64,000 nucleotides of DNA from Mesorhizobium loti CJ3sym (GCF_000472785.1 NZ_AXAL01000028.1:1-64000); one strand, 5' to 3'; positions 16,409-25,876 are shown, counted from the first letter of the stretch. Program-made: numbers and translations. The notes: a model not told the origin generated them from the sequence alone.

Positions 16409-17575
16409 ATGGCCGGAACTTTTGTCATCGCGCAGGGCGGCGGCCCGACCGCCGTCATCAACCAGACGGTTGTCGGAGCGACGCTGGAGATCCGCAAACG
16501 GCATCCCGGCGCCAAGGTGCTGGGCTCCATCCACGGCGTGCGCGGCATTCGTGACGGCAATTATGTCGACCTCTCCGCCATCCCGGAAGACCGGCTGCGG
16601 TTGATCGCCGGAACGCCAAGCGCGGCACTCGGCTCGACCCGCGACAAGCCGGATGCCGCCTATTGCGATGTGATCCTCAACGGCCTGAAAAAGGCCGGCG
16701 CCGATGCCTTCATCTATATTGGCGGCAACGACACGTCGGGTACGCAGCAGATCCTGACCGACGCCGCCGGCGGCTCCATCGCCTTCGTTCATGCGCCAAA
16801 GACCATCGACAATGACCTCGAGGAAAACGACCACACGCCGGGCTTCATTTCAGCGGCCGAGTTCGTTGCCGGCGCCTTCCTGTCCGTTGATCTCGATTTT
16901 CGCGCTTTGCCCGGCATCTATGTCGGCATCGTCATGGGCCGGCATGCCGGCTTCCTGACCGCAGCGGCTGCCGCCTGGCAGCTCGATCCCGACAGCGGCC
17001 CGCACCTGGTCTACGTGCCGGAGCGGCCATTCTCGGCGGCCGGCTTCATCGATGATGTGCGCGCCACGCTCGACCGACACAAGCGCTGCATTGTCGCCGT
17101 GTCGGAAGGGGTGAGCACCGCCGACGGCAAGGCGCTGGTCGAAAGCCTGGTGCCGGCCGACAAGCTGGAACGTGACGCGCATGGCAACGTCAAACTGTCA
17201 GGCAGCGACCTGCCGGCCGCACTCGAGCGCGCGCTGGCCGAAGGGCTGCCGGGCAAACGCGCCCGCGTCGATGCGCTCGGCTACATGCCGCGTGGTTATA
17301 TCGGCGCCATCAGCGCGGTCGATGCACAGGAGGCTTTCGATGCCGGTGCCTTCGCCGTCTCTGTCGCCGAACAGGGCGGCGGCTCGGTGGCGCTGCAATA
17401 TGATGGCAGCAAAACCGTGCTGAAGAAGGTGCCGCTGAAGAATGTCGCCGGCAAGACCCGTCACATGCCCGACGATTTCATGAAGCCTGACGTCAACCAG
17501 TTGTCGGAGGCCGGCATGGCCTATCTCAAGCGGCTGGTGCCGGAAAAGTACAAGGTCGGGAAGCCGTTCGTCTAA
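16409..17575 (+). CDS. 6-phosphofructokinase, probably pyrophosphate-dependent
   Basis: A 388-residue PfkA-superfamily protein. The N-terminal loop AQGGGPTAVINQTV binds the phosphoryl donor. YIGGNDTSGTQQI corresponds to the GGDDT region; Asp here in place of the Gly of ATP-dependent enzymes usually goes with pyrophosphate use. APKTIDNDL contains the catalytic Asp. MGRHAGFLTA is the fructose 6-phosphate loop. GGAGACGTCAGGA precedes the ATG at 16409. Its stop overlaps the start of the metallo-hydrolase (TAATG), so the two are co-translated. Donor preference is inferred from the motif only. Confidence 0.85.
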   Translation: MAGTFVIAQGGGPTAVINQTVVGATLEIRKRHPGAKVLGSIHGVRGIRDGNYVDLSAIPEDRLRLIAGTPSAALGSTRDKPDAAYCDVILNGLKKAGADAFIYIGGNDTSGTQQILTDAAGGSIAFVHAPKTIDNDLEENDHTPGFISAAEFVAGAFLSVDLDFRALPGIYVGIVMGRHAGFLTAAAAAWQLDPDSGPHLVYVPERPFSAAGFIDDVRATLDRHKRCIVAVSEGVSTADGKALVESLVPADKLERDAHGNVKLSGSDLPAALERALAEGLPGKRARVDALGYMPRGYIGAISAVDAQEAFDAGAFAVSVAEQGGGSVALQYDGSKTVLKKVPLKNVAGKTRHMPDDFMKPDVNQLSEAGMAYLKRLVPEKYKVGKPFV

Positions 17576-18291
17576 TGGAGTGGTTCAGCAAGAGCATCGT
17601 CGATGAACAGACGACGATGCTGACCGAGCCGTTCGTGCATGACTATCTGCGCGCCAACATCTGGCATCTGCGCGGCCGCGACGCCGACCTTCTGGTCGAT
17701 ACCGGCATGGGCATCTGTCCGTTGGCGCCGCAGATCGAGACACCGCAGGGCAAGCCACTGCTGGTGGTCGCCACCCATATCCATCTCGACCATGTCGGCT
17801 CGATGCACGAATTTCCATGGCGGGCCGGGCCAAGGCATAGCGCCGCGCAGTTCGAGATTATGGATGAGGCCGTGACGTACGCCTACATGTTCCATGATCT
17901 CGAAGGTGGCGTTTCGAAACTGCCCAAGCCGGGCTGGAACGCCGCCGACTACAAGATCCCATCGGCGCCGCTAACGCGGACGCTTGATGAGGGCGACGTG
18001 GTCGATCTCGGCGACCGGCAATTCCGCGTTCTGCATCTGCCCGGGCATTCACCGGATTCGATCGCACTGTTCGACGAGGCCGATGGCCTGTTCTTCAGCG
18101 GCGACGCCATTTATGACGACACGCTGATCGACAGCCTGCCGGATTCGGACCGCTCGGCCTATGTCAACACCATGCAGCGGCTGCTCGACCTGCCGATCCG
18201 GATCGGCCACGGCGGTCACGGGCCAAGCTACGACGGCAGGCGTATGCGTGAGATTGCAACGGCTTACCTCAGACAGGCCGGCAATATCTGA
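17575..18291 (+). CDS. MBL-fold metallo-hydrolase
   Basis: A 238-residue metallo-beta-lactamase-fold protein. The zinc motif THIHLDHVGSM, the third histidine in HLPGHSPDSIALF, the bridging Asp in FFSGDAIYDD and the late His in GHGGHGP are present, so the metal site looks complete. The reaction cannot be named: the fold includes thioesterases, lactonases and glyoxalases. The start overlaps the phosphofructokinase stop by one base, which points to joint expression and perhaps a linked role in sugar-phosphate metabolism. Confidence 0.8.
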   Translation: MEWFSKSIVDEQTTMLTEPFVHDYLRANIWHLRGRDADLLVDTGMGICPLAPQIETPQGKPLLVVATHIHLDHVGSMHEFPWRAGPRHSAAQFEIMDEAVTYAYMFHDLEGGVSKLPKPGWNAADYKIPSAPLTRTLDEGDVVDLGDRQFRVLHLPGHSPDSIALFDEADGLFFSGDAIYDDTLIDSLPDSDRSAYVNTMQRLLDLPIRIGHGGHGPSYDGRRMREIATAYLRQAGNI

Positions 18292-18539
18292 GCTTCGGCA
18301 TGACTGTCGGCTGGTGGGAGAGGCCGGGTACCGGCAACATTACCAATCCTGCGCGAAGAATTAAATCTTTGTAATATAACCGAAAAAACCTAATTTGCCC
18401 GCATCCGCGTCCTAGATTCCGGTTCATCGACCTGAACGGCCGCCGCATGAAGCGAGACGGGCTGCCGTGAAGGCCGGTACGCCGAATAGGCCCCCCGAGG
18501 CCACGGCGCCGAACCCAATGTCTCGCACGGACAACGACC

Positions 18540-20084
18540 ATGTCATCCCTCAAGATCATCCGCAGACATCGCGTCGCCGCATTGCTGGGCGCCGCCCTCA
18601 TCATCTCTCCCTTCGTCGTCTCCTTTGCCCAAAGTGCCAGCAATGCAGGCGTGAGTAACGTCGTCGGTACGACCCAGACCCCTGTCGCCGGTATCACTGC
18701 CCCCAACGGCTCGTTTGCGCCGATCGTCGCGGCCGACAAGCCGGCGGTGGTGACGGTCACCACCATCATGAAGGCACAGCCGGCAAGCGCCGATGACGGG
18801 ATGCCGCTCGGCAACTCGCCATTCGACCAGTATTTCCGCCAGTTCTTCGGCGACCAGGGCATGCCCGCTCCGCAGACGCCGCCGCCGCAACAGGCTCAAC
18901 GCGCCGAGGCGCTCGGTTCCGGCTTCATTGTCGATGCCGATGGCACCATCGTCACCAACAATCACGTCGTCGACGGCGCCTCATCGATCAAGGTGACGCT
19001 CGATGACGGCACCGAACTTCCAGCCAAGCTTGTCGGCCGCGACGCCAAGAACGACCTTGCCGTGCTCAAGATCAAGGCCGACAAGTCCTTGCCGACGGTC
19101 AAATGGGGCGATTCCGACAGGCTGATGACCGGCGACCAGGTGCTGGCGATCGGCAATCCGTTCGGCATCGGCACCACGGTCACCGCCGGCATCGTTTCGG
19201 CGCGCGGCCGCGACCTGCACAGCGGGCCATTTGACGATTTCATCCAGATCGACGCACCGATCAACCATGGCAATTCCGGCGGCCCGCTGGTGGATGTGAA
19301 CGGCAATGTCGTCGGCATCAACACGGCAATCTATTCGCCGAATGGCGGCAGCGTCGGCGTCGGCTTTGCCATTCCGTCCGATCAGGCGCAAAAGGTTGTC
19401 GCCAAGCTGATGAAGGACGGCTCCATTCAGTATGGCTATCTCGGCGTCGAGATCCAGCCGGTGACGGCTGACGTGGCAAGCGCCATAGGGCTCGATCATG
19501 CCGGCGGCGCGCTGGTTTCCAAGGTCAATGACAGTTCGCCCGCCGCCAGCGCCGGAGTCGAAACCGGCGACGTCATCACCAGCTTCGCCGGACAGGATGT
19601 GAAGGATCCCAAGGATCTGTCGCGGGCCGTTGCCGACGTCGCGCCCGGCGCCAAGGAATCGCTCGATGTCTGGCGCAAGGGCAAGGCGATGCAGATCTCC
19701 GTGGCTGTCGGGCAAAACAGCGACGATGTGAAGACGGCATCAACTGATAGTTCCGACACGCCGAGCACCGAACAGGGCTCGCGCGCGCCGGCGATCGGCC
19801 TTGGCCTGCTGGATATCACGCCCGACATTCGCCAGCAGATGAACCTTGCCGACAACGAGCACGGCGCGGTGGTTGCCCGCGTCAATCCCGACAAGGCGGC
19901 GGCAGCAGCCGGCATCCAGCCGGGCGATATCATCGCCGCCGTCAATCAAGTCCCGGTGAAAAGCGCCAGGCAGGTCACGCAGGCGATCGCGCAGGCCAGC
20001 AAGTCGGGCCGCAAGTCGGTGCTGCTGCTGGTTGAACGCGATGGCAGCCAGATCTATGTGGCCGTGCCGTTCGCCAACGGCTGA
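18540..20084 (+). CDS. DegP/MucD-type periplasmic serine protease (Do family)
   Basis: A 514-residue HtrA-family protease. A signal sequence (about residues 1-31) ends near VVSFAQSA. The trypsin-like triad is His142 (NNHVVDG), Asp172 (NDLAVLKIK) and Ser246 (GNSGGPLVD). Two PDZ domains follow (about 295-385 and 415-510, with GYLGVEI and the second with GIQPGDIIAAVNQ). It degrades or holds misfolded periplasmic proteins. The 248-base upstream region is AT-richer around 18360-18400 and probably holds the promoter. It is monocistronic, with a strong hairpin after the stop. Confidence 0.92.
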   Translation: MSSLKIIRRHRVAALLGAALIISPFVVSFAQSASNAGVSNVVGTTQTPVAGITAPNGSFAPIVAADKPAVVTVTTIMKAQPASADDGMPLGNSPFDQYFRQFFGDQGMPAPQTPPPQQAQRAEALGSGFIVDADGTIVTNNHVVDGASSIKVTLDDGTELPAKLVGRDAKNDLAVLKIKADKSLPTVKWGDSDRLMTGDQVLAIGNPFGIGTTVTAGIVSARGRDLHSGPFDDFIQIDAPINHGNSGGPLVDVNGNVVGINTAIYSPNGGSVGVGFAIPSDQAQKVVAKLMKDGSIQYGYLGVEIQPVTADVASAIGLDHAGGALVSKVNDSSPAASAGVETGDVITSFAGQDVKDPKDLSRAVADVAPGAKESLDVWRKGKAMQISVAVGQNSDDVKTASTDSSDTPSTEQGSRAPAIGLGLLDITPDIRQQMNLADNEHGAVVARVNPDKAAAAAGIQPGDIIAAVNQVPVKSARQVTQAIAQASKSGRKSVLLLVERDGSQIYVAVPFANG

Positions 20085-20099
20085 GAAGATAAAGCGCGG

Positions 20100-20141
20100 C
20101 TGCGGCCGGCCTGTTGCCAAGCGGCGACAGGCCGGCCGCAG
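20100..20141 (+). terminator. Strong hairpin after the protease gene
   Basis: CTGCGGCCGGCCTGT and ACAGGCCGGCCGCAG pair perfectly over 15 bp around a 12-base loop, starting 16 bases after the protease stop codon. No long T-run follows (TCATCAAAGTTTC). It lies between convergent genes and could serve both. Confidence 0.55.
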
Positions 20142-20193
20142 TCATCAAAGTTTCAGCCGTCGGTGCTATTCCAGCGGACTGCCGCGAACCGCG

Positions 20194-21795
20194 TTAGTTG
20201 CGAGCGGCTATATCGGCGCGGATGAATATCGTCACCGATGCGTCCTGATGCAAAATGCGGTAGCCGCGCAACGCCTCGGCAATCCCGGGCGCATCATGCA
20301 GTGGCGGCATGGGATGCTGGTCCTTCAGGTTGAGCAGCACTGGCGGGCGCGGTCCTGATGTTCCGTCGTCGATGATGATGTCGGGCCGTTTCGCGGCAAG
20401 TTCGCCTGCGATCGATGCGGTGTATCTTTCCCTGAGGCCGGCCAGGTCCTGGCGTATCGCGGGATCCTGTTCCAGCCCCATCAATATGCCTGCGTCATTG
20501 ACCATCCAGCCCGATTGCTGGCGTGCCACGAAACGGGCGCCGGTCATGCGGGTGAGCGGGTTGCTGAACTGCAGCTGCGACGCGATCGACATCATGGTCG
20601 GATGATCGACCGCGCGCACGATGGCAGCAGTTGCGGTATCAAGATCGCGGCGCGACTGGGTAAAGGCCAGGCCTTGTTGCAGTCCCGCCAAAAGCACGAT
20701 CGAAAACAGACCGAGCGCGGCACCAGCCTTGGCCGTCAGCGGCAGGCTTAGCCATGGTTTCAGCCTGACGTATTGCAGCATCAGCGCCAGCACGCCGAGC
20801 GTCAGGAAGGGCAATGCCTGATAGGTCCAGCCTTTGCCCATGATGACGAAAGCCGGGACGTAGGCGGCCCCGGCCAGCAACATTATGCTCGCGTCGCGAT
20901 TTGGCCGACCGGGAGAGGCCATGGCCAGCGTTGCGACCGCCATAGCCACGAACATCGTGACCTGCCACAGCATCAGCGCGTCGACCACCGGCATGCGCGT
21001 CGGCAGATAGACCTGGCGCAGCAAGGGCATGACGTCGGTGAAGAAAGGCTGCATGAAGACGGCAAGTGCAGCCAGGTAGACGACGGTGAGAGCAGCGCCG
21101 ATCATATTCTCTGTCGTCAGCAGCGGATGCAGCGAGCGCCGTTGCAGCGCGATGACCAGGGCCGGCACCGCCAGGGCCAGAACGCTGTAGGGCGGTTTGA
21201 TCATGACGAAGATACCGGCGCCGATGCCCGCGACGATCCGCTCGGCCACGCTGCCGGCGCGGAAATCGACAGTCCTGTCGCGGGCGGAAAACAACGCCAG
21301 CCACGGCAGCAGGACGATGACACCTATCTGTTCGCGCTGGCCGAAATCGATCGGGAACAGGAACAGCACGAAAAATACCGTGGCCGGCACGATCCAGAGA
21401 TGTCGTTTCAGCGTTTCGTCCGCCCGTGCGGCAATGCGGGCTGAGAACCAGACCGATGCGATCGCCAGCGCGGCCACGCCGATGCTCACCCAGAGTTCGG
21501 CCGAAAGCCCGGTCAGGCGCTCAAGCAGCACGAAGGGCAGATAGAGCCAGACGGAAAAGGCCGGATTGACTTCGATGATGTCTACCGAGAGACGCGCGCC
21601 GTCAAGCACGCGCTCACCGATCACAAGCAGCCAGGACACGTCGACATTGCCGGGCATGACAAGCAACGAGACGATGACCGCGTAGGTGGCAATCAGTAGC
21701 GTCGCGGCCACCGGCAAGCCGAGCCGCACGGCGGATGCGGCCCTGACGGACCGCAAACCGACCGGTTCGTCGGAAGCAATGAATGGCGCGTCCAT
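20194..21795 (-). CDS. Polytopic membrane protein, possible glycosyltransferase-like
   Basis: About 533 residues with roughly ten or eleven hydrophobic segments between residues 20 and 400, and a soluble C-terminal domain (PDIIIDDGTSGPRPPVLLNL). The layout, with a first periplasmic loop after helix 1 that contains SVDIIEVNPAFSVWLYLP, recalls the GT-C/ArnT-like fold in which an acidic pair sits in that loop. No characterised family was recognised with certainty. The ATG at 21795 is used; a TTG at 21828 is possible. It is convergent with the protease gene and separate from coaA. Confidence 0.65.
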   Translation of the reverse strand: MDAPFIASDEPVGLRSVRAASAVRLGLPVAATLLIATYAVIVSLLVMPGNVDVSWLLVIGERVLDGARLSVDIIEVNPAFSVWLYLPFVLLERLTGLSAELWVSIGVAALAIASVWFSARIAARADETLKRHLWIVPATVFFVLFLFPIDFGQREQIGVIVLLPWLALFSARDRTVDFRAGSVAERIVAGIGAGIFVMIKPPYSVLALAVPALVIALQRRSLHPLLTTENMIGAALTVVYLAALAVFMQPFFTDVMPLLRQVYLPTRMPVVDALMLWQVTMFVAMAVATLAMASPGRPNRDASIMLLAGAAYVPAFVIMGKGWTYQALPFLTLGVLALMLQYVRLKPWLSLPLTAKAGAALGLFSIVLLAGLQQGLAFTQSRRDLDTATAAIVRAVDHPTMMSIASQLQFSNPLTRMTGARFVARQQSGWMVNDAGILMGLEQDPAIRQDLAGLRERYTASIAGELAAKRPDIIIDDGTSGPRPPVLLNLKDQHPMPPLHDAPGIAEALRGYRILHQDASVTIFIRADIAARN

Positions 21796-21891
21796 GCCTG
21801 CGGTCCTCACCACGAAAGCAGCAGTCAAGCAGGATATGTAGCAAACGGTGAGTTAAGGGCGTTCTAACTGGCAGTGAACGCAGCCTGAACC

Positions 21892-22851
21892 TCAGAGCTT
21901 GCGCAGCGCCACTTCCTCGATCAGGTGATCGGCGCCCTTGCGCAGGATCAAGTCGGCGCGGGCGCGCGTCGGCAGGATGTTTTCGCGCAAATTCTTCAGG
22001 TTGATGTTGGTCCAAAGTCCTTCGGCGATGGCGCGGGCCGAATCCTCGGAGAGCTGCGAATAGCGGTGGAAGAAGGAGTCCGGATTGCGGAAGGCCGTCT
22101 CGCGCAGCCGCATGAAGCGGGAAATGTACCAGTTGTGGATCAGCTTCTCGTCGGCATCGATATAGATGGCGAAGTCGAAGAAGTCTGACAGGAAAGGCAC
22201 GATCTTGCCGTCATGCGGCAGCTTGCCCGGTTGCAGGACATTGATACCTTCAAAGATCAGGATATCGGGCCGGTCGATGGTGACGAACTCGCCGGGAATG
22301 ACGTCATAGGTGAGATGCGAATAGACCGGCGCGCGAACATCGGGCAGCGCCGACTTGATGCCCGAAAGGAAGCGCAGCAGCGCGCCGACATCGTAGCTGT
22401 CGGGAAAACCCTTGCGTTCCATCAGGTTTTCGCGGCGCAGCACCTCATTGGGCAGCAGAAAACCGTCGGTGGTGATGAGATCGACCTTGGGGCTCGACGG
22501 CCAGCGCGCCAGAAGCTCCTTCAGCACGCGCGCCGTGGTCGATTTGCCGACCGCGACGGAACCGGCAATGCCGATGATGAACGGCGTCTTGACCACGTCG
22601 ACGGCGTTGAAGAAGGCCTGGCGCTGCCGGAACAGAAGCTGGCTCGCCTCGACATGGGCCGACAGAAGCCGCGACAGCGATAGATAGATGCGCGAGACCT
22701 CCGCGAGGTCGATCGGGTCGTTGAGCGAACGCAGGCGGCGGAATTCGTCGTCGCTCAGCGTCAGCGGCGTGTCGGCACGGAATCGCGACCATTGCTCGGC
22801 CGAGAAGAAACGAAAGGGGGAATATTTCTCGGTTGGCGCGAGCTGATCCAT
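21892..22851 (-). CDS. coaA: Type I pantothenate kinase
   Basis: A 319-residue CoaA that phosphorylates pantothenate in the first step of coenzyme A synthesis. The P-loop GIAGSVAVGKSTTARVL (about residues 95-111), the strand DLITTDGFLLPN, and DILIFEGINVLQ with IYIDADEKLIHNWYISRF are typical of type I enzymes. The start lies 24 bases downstream of the hisE stop, so it is probably the last gene of the his operon. The length is normal. Confidence 0.95.
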   Translation of the reverse strand: MDQLAPTEKYSPFRFFSAEQWSRFRADTPLTLSDDEFRRLRSLNDPIDLAEVSRIYLSLSRLLSAHVEASQLLFRQRQAFFNAVDVVKTPFIIGIAGSVAVGKSTTARVLKELLARWPSSPKVDLITTDGFLLPNEVLRRENLMERKGFPDSYDVGALLRFLSGIKSALPDVRAPVYSHLTYDVIPGEFVTIDRPDILIFEGINVLQPGKLPHDGKIVPFLSDFFDFAIYIDADEKLIHNWYISRFMRLRETAFRNPDSFFHRYSQLSEDSARAIAEGLWTNINLKNLRENILPTRARADLILRKGADHLIEEVALRKL

Positions 22852-22875
22852 CGAGATACCTGCCCTCCCTCGCGG

Positions 22876-23199
22876 TCAGCCCTTGGGCCGTGACGCCTTT
22901 TCGGCGATGCCCGAACGCCCGGTGCGGCTGTCGAGCTCCTTGAGCACGTCGCTCAACGGAACACCCGAGATGCCGAGAACGACAAGCCAATGATATATAA
23001 GATCGGCGCTTTCGGAAACGAGGCCCTGTTTATCGCCCTTGACGGCGGCAATCACCGTCTCGACCGCCTCTTCGCCCAACTTCTGCGCCGCCTTGTCGAT
23101 GCCGCGCGCGAACAGTTTCGCTGTCCACGAGTCGGCGTCACCGGAATGGGCGCGTTCCCTGATGATTTTTTCCAGATCGGGCAGCGAAAACTCGGTCAT
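22876..23199 (-). CDS. hisE: Phosphoribosyl-ATP pyrophosphatase
   Basis: A 107-residue HisE, the second enzyme of histidine synthesis, which hydrolyses phosphoribosyl-ATP to phosphoribosyl-AMP. The MazG-like metal-binding pattern is seen in QKLGEEAVETVIAAVKGD followed by SESADLIYHWLVVL. It is a separate protein rather than fused to HisI, as is usual in rhizobia. It starts eight bases after the hisF stop, within the his operon. Confidence 0.95.
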   Translation of the reverse strand: MTEFSLPDLEKIIRERAHSGDADSWTAKLFARGIDKAAQKLGEEAVETVIAAVKGDKQGLVSESADLIYHWLVVLGISGVPLSDVLKELDSRTGRSGIAEKASRPKG

Positions 23200-23207
23200 G
23201 CCGCCGT

Positions 23208-23999
23208 TTAGGACCGATCTTTCGTGGAGTCCAGCCGCATCGGCAGGCCGGCCTCAGCCATATGCGCCTTGGCCTGGGCGATCGTGTAGGTGCCGAAATG
23301 GAAGATCGAGGCTGCCAGCACGGCGCCGGCATGGCCGTCACGAATGCCTTCAATCAGGTGATCCAGCGTGCCGACGCCGCCCGAAGCGATGACCGGCGCG
23401 CGCACCGCGTCTGCAATCGCGCGGGTCAGCGCTATGTCGTAGCCGGCCTTGGTGCCGTCCCGGTCCATCGAGGTCAAAAGGATCTCGCCGGCGCCGCGAT
23501 CGACCATTTTGCGGGCGAATTCGACCGCGTCGATGCCGGTCTTCTCGCGCCCGCCATGGGTGAAGATCTCCCAACGGTCGACCTCGCCGGTGCCGGAGAC
23601 CTTCTTGGCGTCGATGGCGACGACGATGCACTGGTTGCCGAACTTGTCGGCGGCTTCGGCGACGAAGTCCGGATTCTTCACCGCCGCGGTGTTGATCGAC
23701 ACCTTGTCGGCGCCGGCCAGCAACAATTTCCTGATGTCGGCGACCTGTCGCACGCCGCCGCCGACGGTCAGCGGCATGAAGCACTGTTCGGCGGTACGGG
23801 CGATGACATCGAAGATGGTTTCACGGTTGTCGGACGAAGCCGTGATGTCGAGGAAACAAAGCTCGTCGGCACCGGCTGCGTCATAGGCCTTGGCCGCCTC
23901 GACCGGGTCACCAGCGTCGATCAGATCGACGAAATTGACGCCCTTGACGACGCGGCCATCCTTGACGTCGAGACATGGAATGACGCGGGCTTTCAGCAT
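23208..23999 (-). CDS. hisF: Imidazole glycerol phosphate synthase, cyclase subunit
   Basis: A 263-residue TIM-barrel HisF. The N-terminal MLKARVIPCLDVKDGRVVKG carries the catalytic Asp, and DLIDAGDPVE, the repeated phosphate-binding GG motifs (LTVGGGVRQV and APVIASGGVGTLDHL) and the second catalytic Asp in LLTSMDRDGTKAGYD are present. It receives ammonia from HisH and forms IGP and AICAR. The true start is at 23999, far inside a longer open frame; it overlaps the stop of the ureohydrolase-like gene (TGATG). Confidence 0.96.
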   Translation of the reverse strand: MLKARVIPCLDVKDGRVVKGVNFVDLIDAGDPVEAAKAYDAAGADELCFLDITASSDNRETIFDVIARTAEQCFMPLTVGGGVRQVADIRKLLLAGADKVSINTAAVKNPDFVAEAADKFGNQCIVVAIDAKKVSGTGEVDRWEIFTHGGREKTGIDAVEFARKMVDRGAGEILLTSMDRDGTKAGYDIALTRAIADAVRAPVIASGGVGTLDHLIEGIRDGHAGAVLAASIFHFGTYTIAQAKAHMAEAGLPMRLDSTKDRS

Positions 24000-24835
24000 C
24001 AGCCGCCCTCTATCGTGGCGATGAGATCGTTGAGCAGCTGGCCGACCAGCGGTGGAACGTCGGACTGGGCGTCGAAAGCCGGATCGTAAGCGGAAACGGT
24101 GATGCCGACGACCGGCAGCGCCAACGCCATGGCGCAAGCCGCGTCGCGAAACTGTTCGGGGTTCGGACCGCCCGACGTGACATAGCGGTTGGCCTGCAGG
24201 TCCTTCGGGTTGTGCACGTCGAGGTCGAGATGCATGTGCACACGCTTGGCGCCCACGGCCTGCAGCTTTTGCGTCGCTTGCCCCACGCCTGGACATTCCG
24301 TGCGGATGACCGGCAAGGTCTCAAGAAGTTTTTTCTCCGCCGGGTCGAGATCACGGGCGTTGACGAGCACGCAGCGCGAGGGATCGATCGGCCGGAAGCC
24401 GGGAATGGCTGACGCCATCGGGCGCCAGCACAGGCCAAGCACCGTCGCCAGCGCCATGCCGTCGAGAAAACCGTAGACCGAGGTCTCGGGCGTGTTGAGG
24501 TCGCCATGCTGGTCGGCCCAGATGATTGCATCGGCACCCTCGCCGGCAACCGCGCCGGCTGATGTCAGGCAGTTCCCGGCGAGCACAATGGGAAAGCGCC
24601 CTCTGTCGATGGCAATGCGGACCTCGCCGGAGACGGCGTTGCAGACGGCAAAGCCGGTGCCGATTTCGCGCTCCTGATCGTCGCCGACCCGGCCGATATC
24701 CTCCACCGTGACCTCGTGGCCGGCCATGGTCAGCGCATCGACGAGACCACCTGAGATCAGCGCGTCCGGGCCCTGGCCCATGCCGCCATGGTAATGGCCG
24801 CTGTCGTAGGAGGCGAGGATGATGGTGATCTTCAC
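23999..24835 (-). CDS. Arginase/agmatinase-superfamily (ureohydrolase-like) protein inside the his operon
   Basis: A 278-residue ureohydrolase-fold protein. Motif WADQHGDLNTPETS retains Asp108, His110 and Asp112, and HLDLDVHNP retains Asp204 and Asp206. However, the first motif, usually GGDHS, reads AGNCLTS, so Cys89 replaces the first manganese-binding His. Five of six ligands thus remain. The gene starts with GTG overlapping the hisA stop (GTGA) and ends overlapping the hisF start (TGATG), so it is tightly coupled on both sides. The reaction is unknown. It could hydrolyse a guanidino or amide compound or be regulatory. Confidence 0.78.
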   Translation of the reverse strand: MKITIILASYDSGHYHGGMGQGPDALISGGLVDALTMAGHEVTVEDIGRVGDDQEREIGTGFAVCNAVSGEVRIAIDRGRFPIVLAGNCLTSAGAVAGEGADAIIWADQHGDLNTPETSVYGFLDGMALATVLGLCWRPMASAIPGFRPIDPSRCVLVNARDLDPAEKKLLETLPVIRTECPGVGQATQKLQAVGAKRVHMHLDLDVHNPKDLQANRYVTSGGPNPEQFRDAACAMALALPVVGITVSAYDPAFDAQSDVPPLVGQLLNDLIATIEGG

Positions 24836-25581
24836 GATTTCGCCTCCGGCACCGGCCGGCCCTTCAGGATCGCCAGCGCCTCGGCCGGATCGATGCGGCC
24901 ATCATAAAGCGCACGGCCCGAGATGGCGCCTTCGAGCTTTCGCGCGTCGGGCATGGTCATTCGCACAATGTCGGCGATCGAGGCGAGGCCGCCCGAAGCG
25001 ATGACCGGAATCGAAACCGCGTCGGCGAGGTCGATGGTGGCATCCCAGTTGATGCCGGTCAGCACGCCGTCGCGATCGATGTCGGTGTAGATGATGGCGG
25101 CAACACCGGCGCCCTCGAACTTCCTGGCCAGTTCGACGACCCCGAGGCTCGACGCCTCGGCCCAGCCCTCGACAGCCACCTTGCCGCCCTTGGCGTCGAT
25201 GCCGACAGCCACCTTGCCCGGGAAAGCCTTGCAGGCCTGCCTGACCAGGTCGGGATCGCGCACCGCCACCGTGCCAAGGATGACGCGGGCGAGGCCGCGG
25301 TCCAGCCAGTCCTCGATCTGCGCAATCGTGCGGATGCCGCCGCCGAGTTGCACCGGGTTCCTGGTCGCCTTGAGGATGGCGCCAACCGCGGCGCTGTTGA
25401 CGCTCTGGCCCTTGAAGGCGCCGTTGAGGTCGACGACATGCAGCCACTCGAAGCCCTGGTCCTCGAAGGCCCGCGCCTGGGCGGCGGGATCATCATTGTA
25501 GATGGTCGCGGTCGCCATATCGCCGTGCTTCAGGCGCACGCATTTTCCGTCCTTGAGGTCGATGGCAGGAAACAGGATCAT
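24832..25581 (-). CDS. hisA: ProFAR isomerase
   Basis: A 249-residue HisA, the TIM-barrel isomerase that converts ProFAR to PRFAR. MILFPAIDLKDGKCVRLKHG carries the catalytic Asp, and the two-fold barrel phosphate motifs appear as QLGGGIRTIAQIEDW and IPVIASGGLASIADI. The second catalytic Asp is in YTDIDRDGVLTG. The start at 25581 is well inside a longer open frame and is chosen by family alignment. Its stop overlaps the GTG of the ureohydrolase-like gene. Confidence 0.96.
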   Translation of the reverse strand: MILFPAIDLKDGKCVRLKHGDMATATIYNDDPAAQARAFEDQGFEWLHVVDLNGAFKGQSVNSAAVGAILKATRNPVQLGGGIRTIAQIEDWLDRGLARVILGTVAVRDPDLVRQACKAFPGKVAVGIDAKGGKVAVEGWAEASSLGVVELARKFEGAGVAAIIYTDIDRDGVLTGINWDATIDLADAVSIPVIASGGLASIADIVRMTMPDARKLEGAISGRALYDGRIDPAEALAILKGRPVPEAKS

Positions 25582-25585
25582 CCGT

Positions 25586-25876
25586 TCAGGCGCCTTCAAC
25601 GATGACGAAATGGCCCGTCGAGGCGGCAAGCCGGAACTTCGAGGCATGCCGATATTCCGGCGAATGGTAACATTCGACCGCCCTGTCGTAGGAGTCGAAC
25701 TCGACCAGCACATGGCGGTTGCCGGTCGGCCCTTCCGGGTTCTCATGGCGGCCGGCGCGCACCGCAAACTTCGCGCCATACTTCGCAAAGGCAACCGCAT
25801 TGGCCTCGATGTATTGCTTGTAAGTCTCGGGATCGCGGACATCGACCATCGCCATCCAGTAGCCCTTCTTGCTCAT
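25586..25876 (-). CDS. DUF1330 domain protein
   Basis: A 96-residue protein of the DUF1330 family, a ferredoxin-like dimeric alpha/beta-barrel fold. It begins KKGYWMAMVDVRDPETYKQY and contains RHVLVEFDSYDRAVECYHSP, the usual family features. No enzymatic role is established for the family. It lies within the his operon, four bases after hisH and four bases before hisA, so it is co-transcribed with histidine genes. Confidence 0.85.
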   Translation of the reverse strand: MSKKGYWMAMVDVRDPETYKQYIEANAVAFAKYGAKFAVRAGRHENPEGPTGNRHVLVEFDSYDRAVECYHSPEYRHASKFRLAASTGHFVIVEGA

